A stretch of DNA of 5,929 nt. It comes from Bacteroidota bacterium. GTDB lineage: Bacteria; Bacteroidota; Bacteroidia; Bacteroidales; PUMT01. Every line of letters starts with the position of its first letter. The stretch's first letter is position 1. A program made the position numbers and the translations under genes. The DNA is taken from assembly GCA_003567115.1 (NCBI GenBank), contig PXAP01000011.1:1-5929 (forward strand). Reading direction: 5' to 3'. Under the pieces are notes generated by a model. The model worked only from the letters and a program-made list of their open reading frames with translations, had not been told where the DNA came from and did no database searches. Of the stretch, positions 5,902 to 5,929 are shown piece after piece.

Positions 5902-5929
5902 AGATGATCGAACCTGTCATGAAATCAGG

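Overview
The window looks like a piece of a Bacteroidota chromosome, from a carbohydrate-degrading accessory region scarred by mobile elements. The evidence is a glycoside hydrolase family 97 (GH97) remnant, a family found mostly in Bacteroidota. It lies 14 bp upstream of a secreted glycoside hydrolase family 2 (GH2) enzyme with an A-rich, Shine-Dalgarno-free start. Genus cannot be assigned from the sequence alone.

Layout from left to right. Bases 1-138 are AT-rich flank with no supportable gene. Bases 139-2084 (minus strand) are an apparently complete group II intron of 1946 nt. It encodes a 416-aa reverse transcriptase/maturase (239-1489) with no C-terminal endonuclease. Both ends can be placed from the sequence: a GTGCG 5' end, a 34-nt domain V, and a domain VI with a bulged branch-point A seven nt from an AC 3' end. 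Two exon-binding/intron-binding pairs (EBS1/IBS1, 7 bp; EBS2/IBS2, 5 bp) confirm the 5' junction. Just beyond the intron, on the plus strand, is the decayed C-terminal end of an ISL3-family transposase (about 2126-2405), followed by a probable IS right terminal repeat ending near 2431.

Next comes the C-terminal beta-sandwich end of a GH97 gene (about 2499-2844). It has lost its N-terminal and catalytic parts and carries an apparent +1 frameshift in a T4 run. An intact 931-aa exported GH2 beta-galactosidase-like enzyme follows (2859-5654). The last 275 bp hold a small hairpin and a short, weakly supported frame that may be a transposase N-terminal scrap.

Inferred history: a polysaccharide-utilisation-type operon (GH97 then GH2, same strand, short gap) was cut through GH97 by an ISL3 element. 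The element then decayed, and a group II intron inserted antisense in or beside it. The GH2 gene survives intact but has been separated from its original upstream operon context. I do not see a wholly new system. The points most worth checking are the well-defined intron, the nested disruption, and the substrate of the GH2 enzyme.
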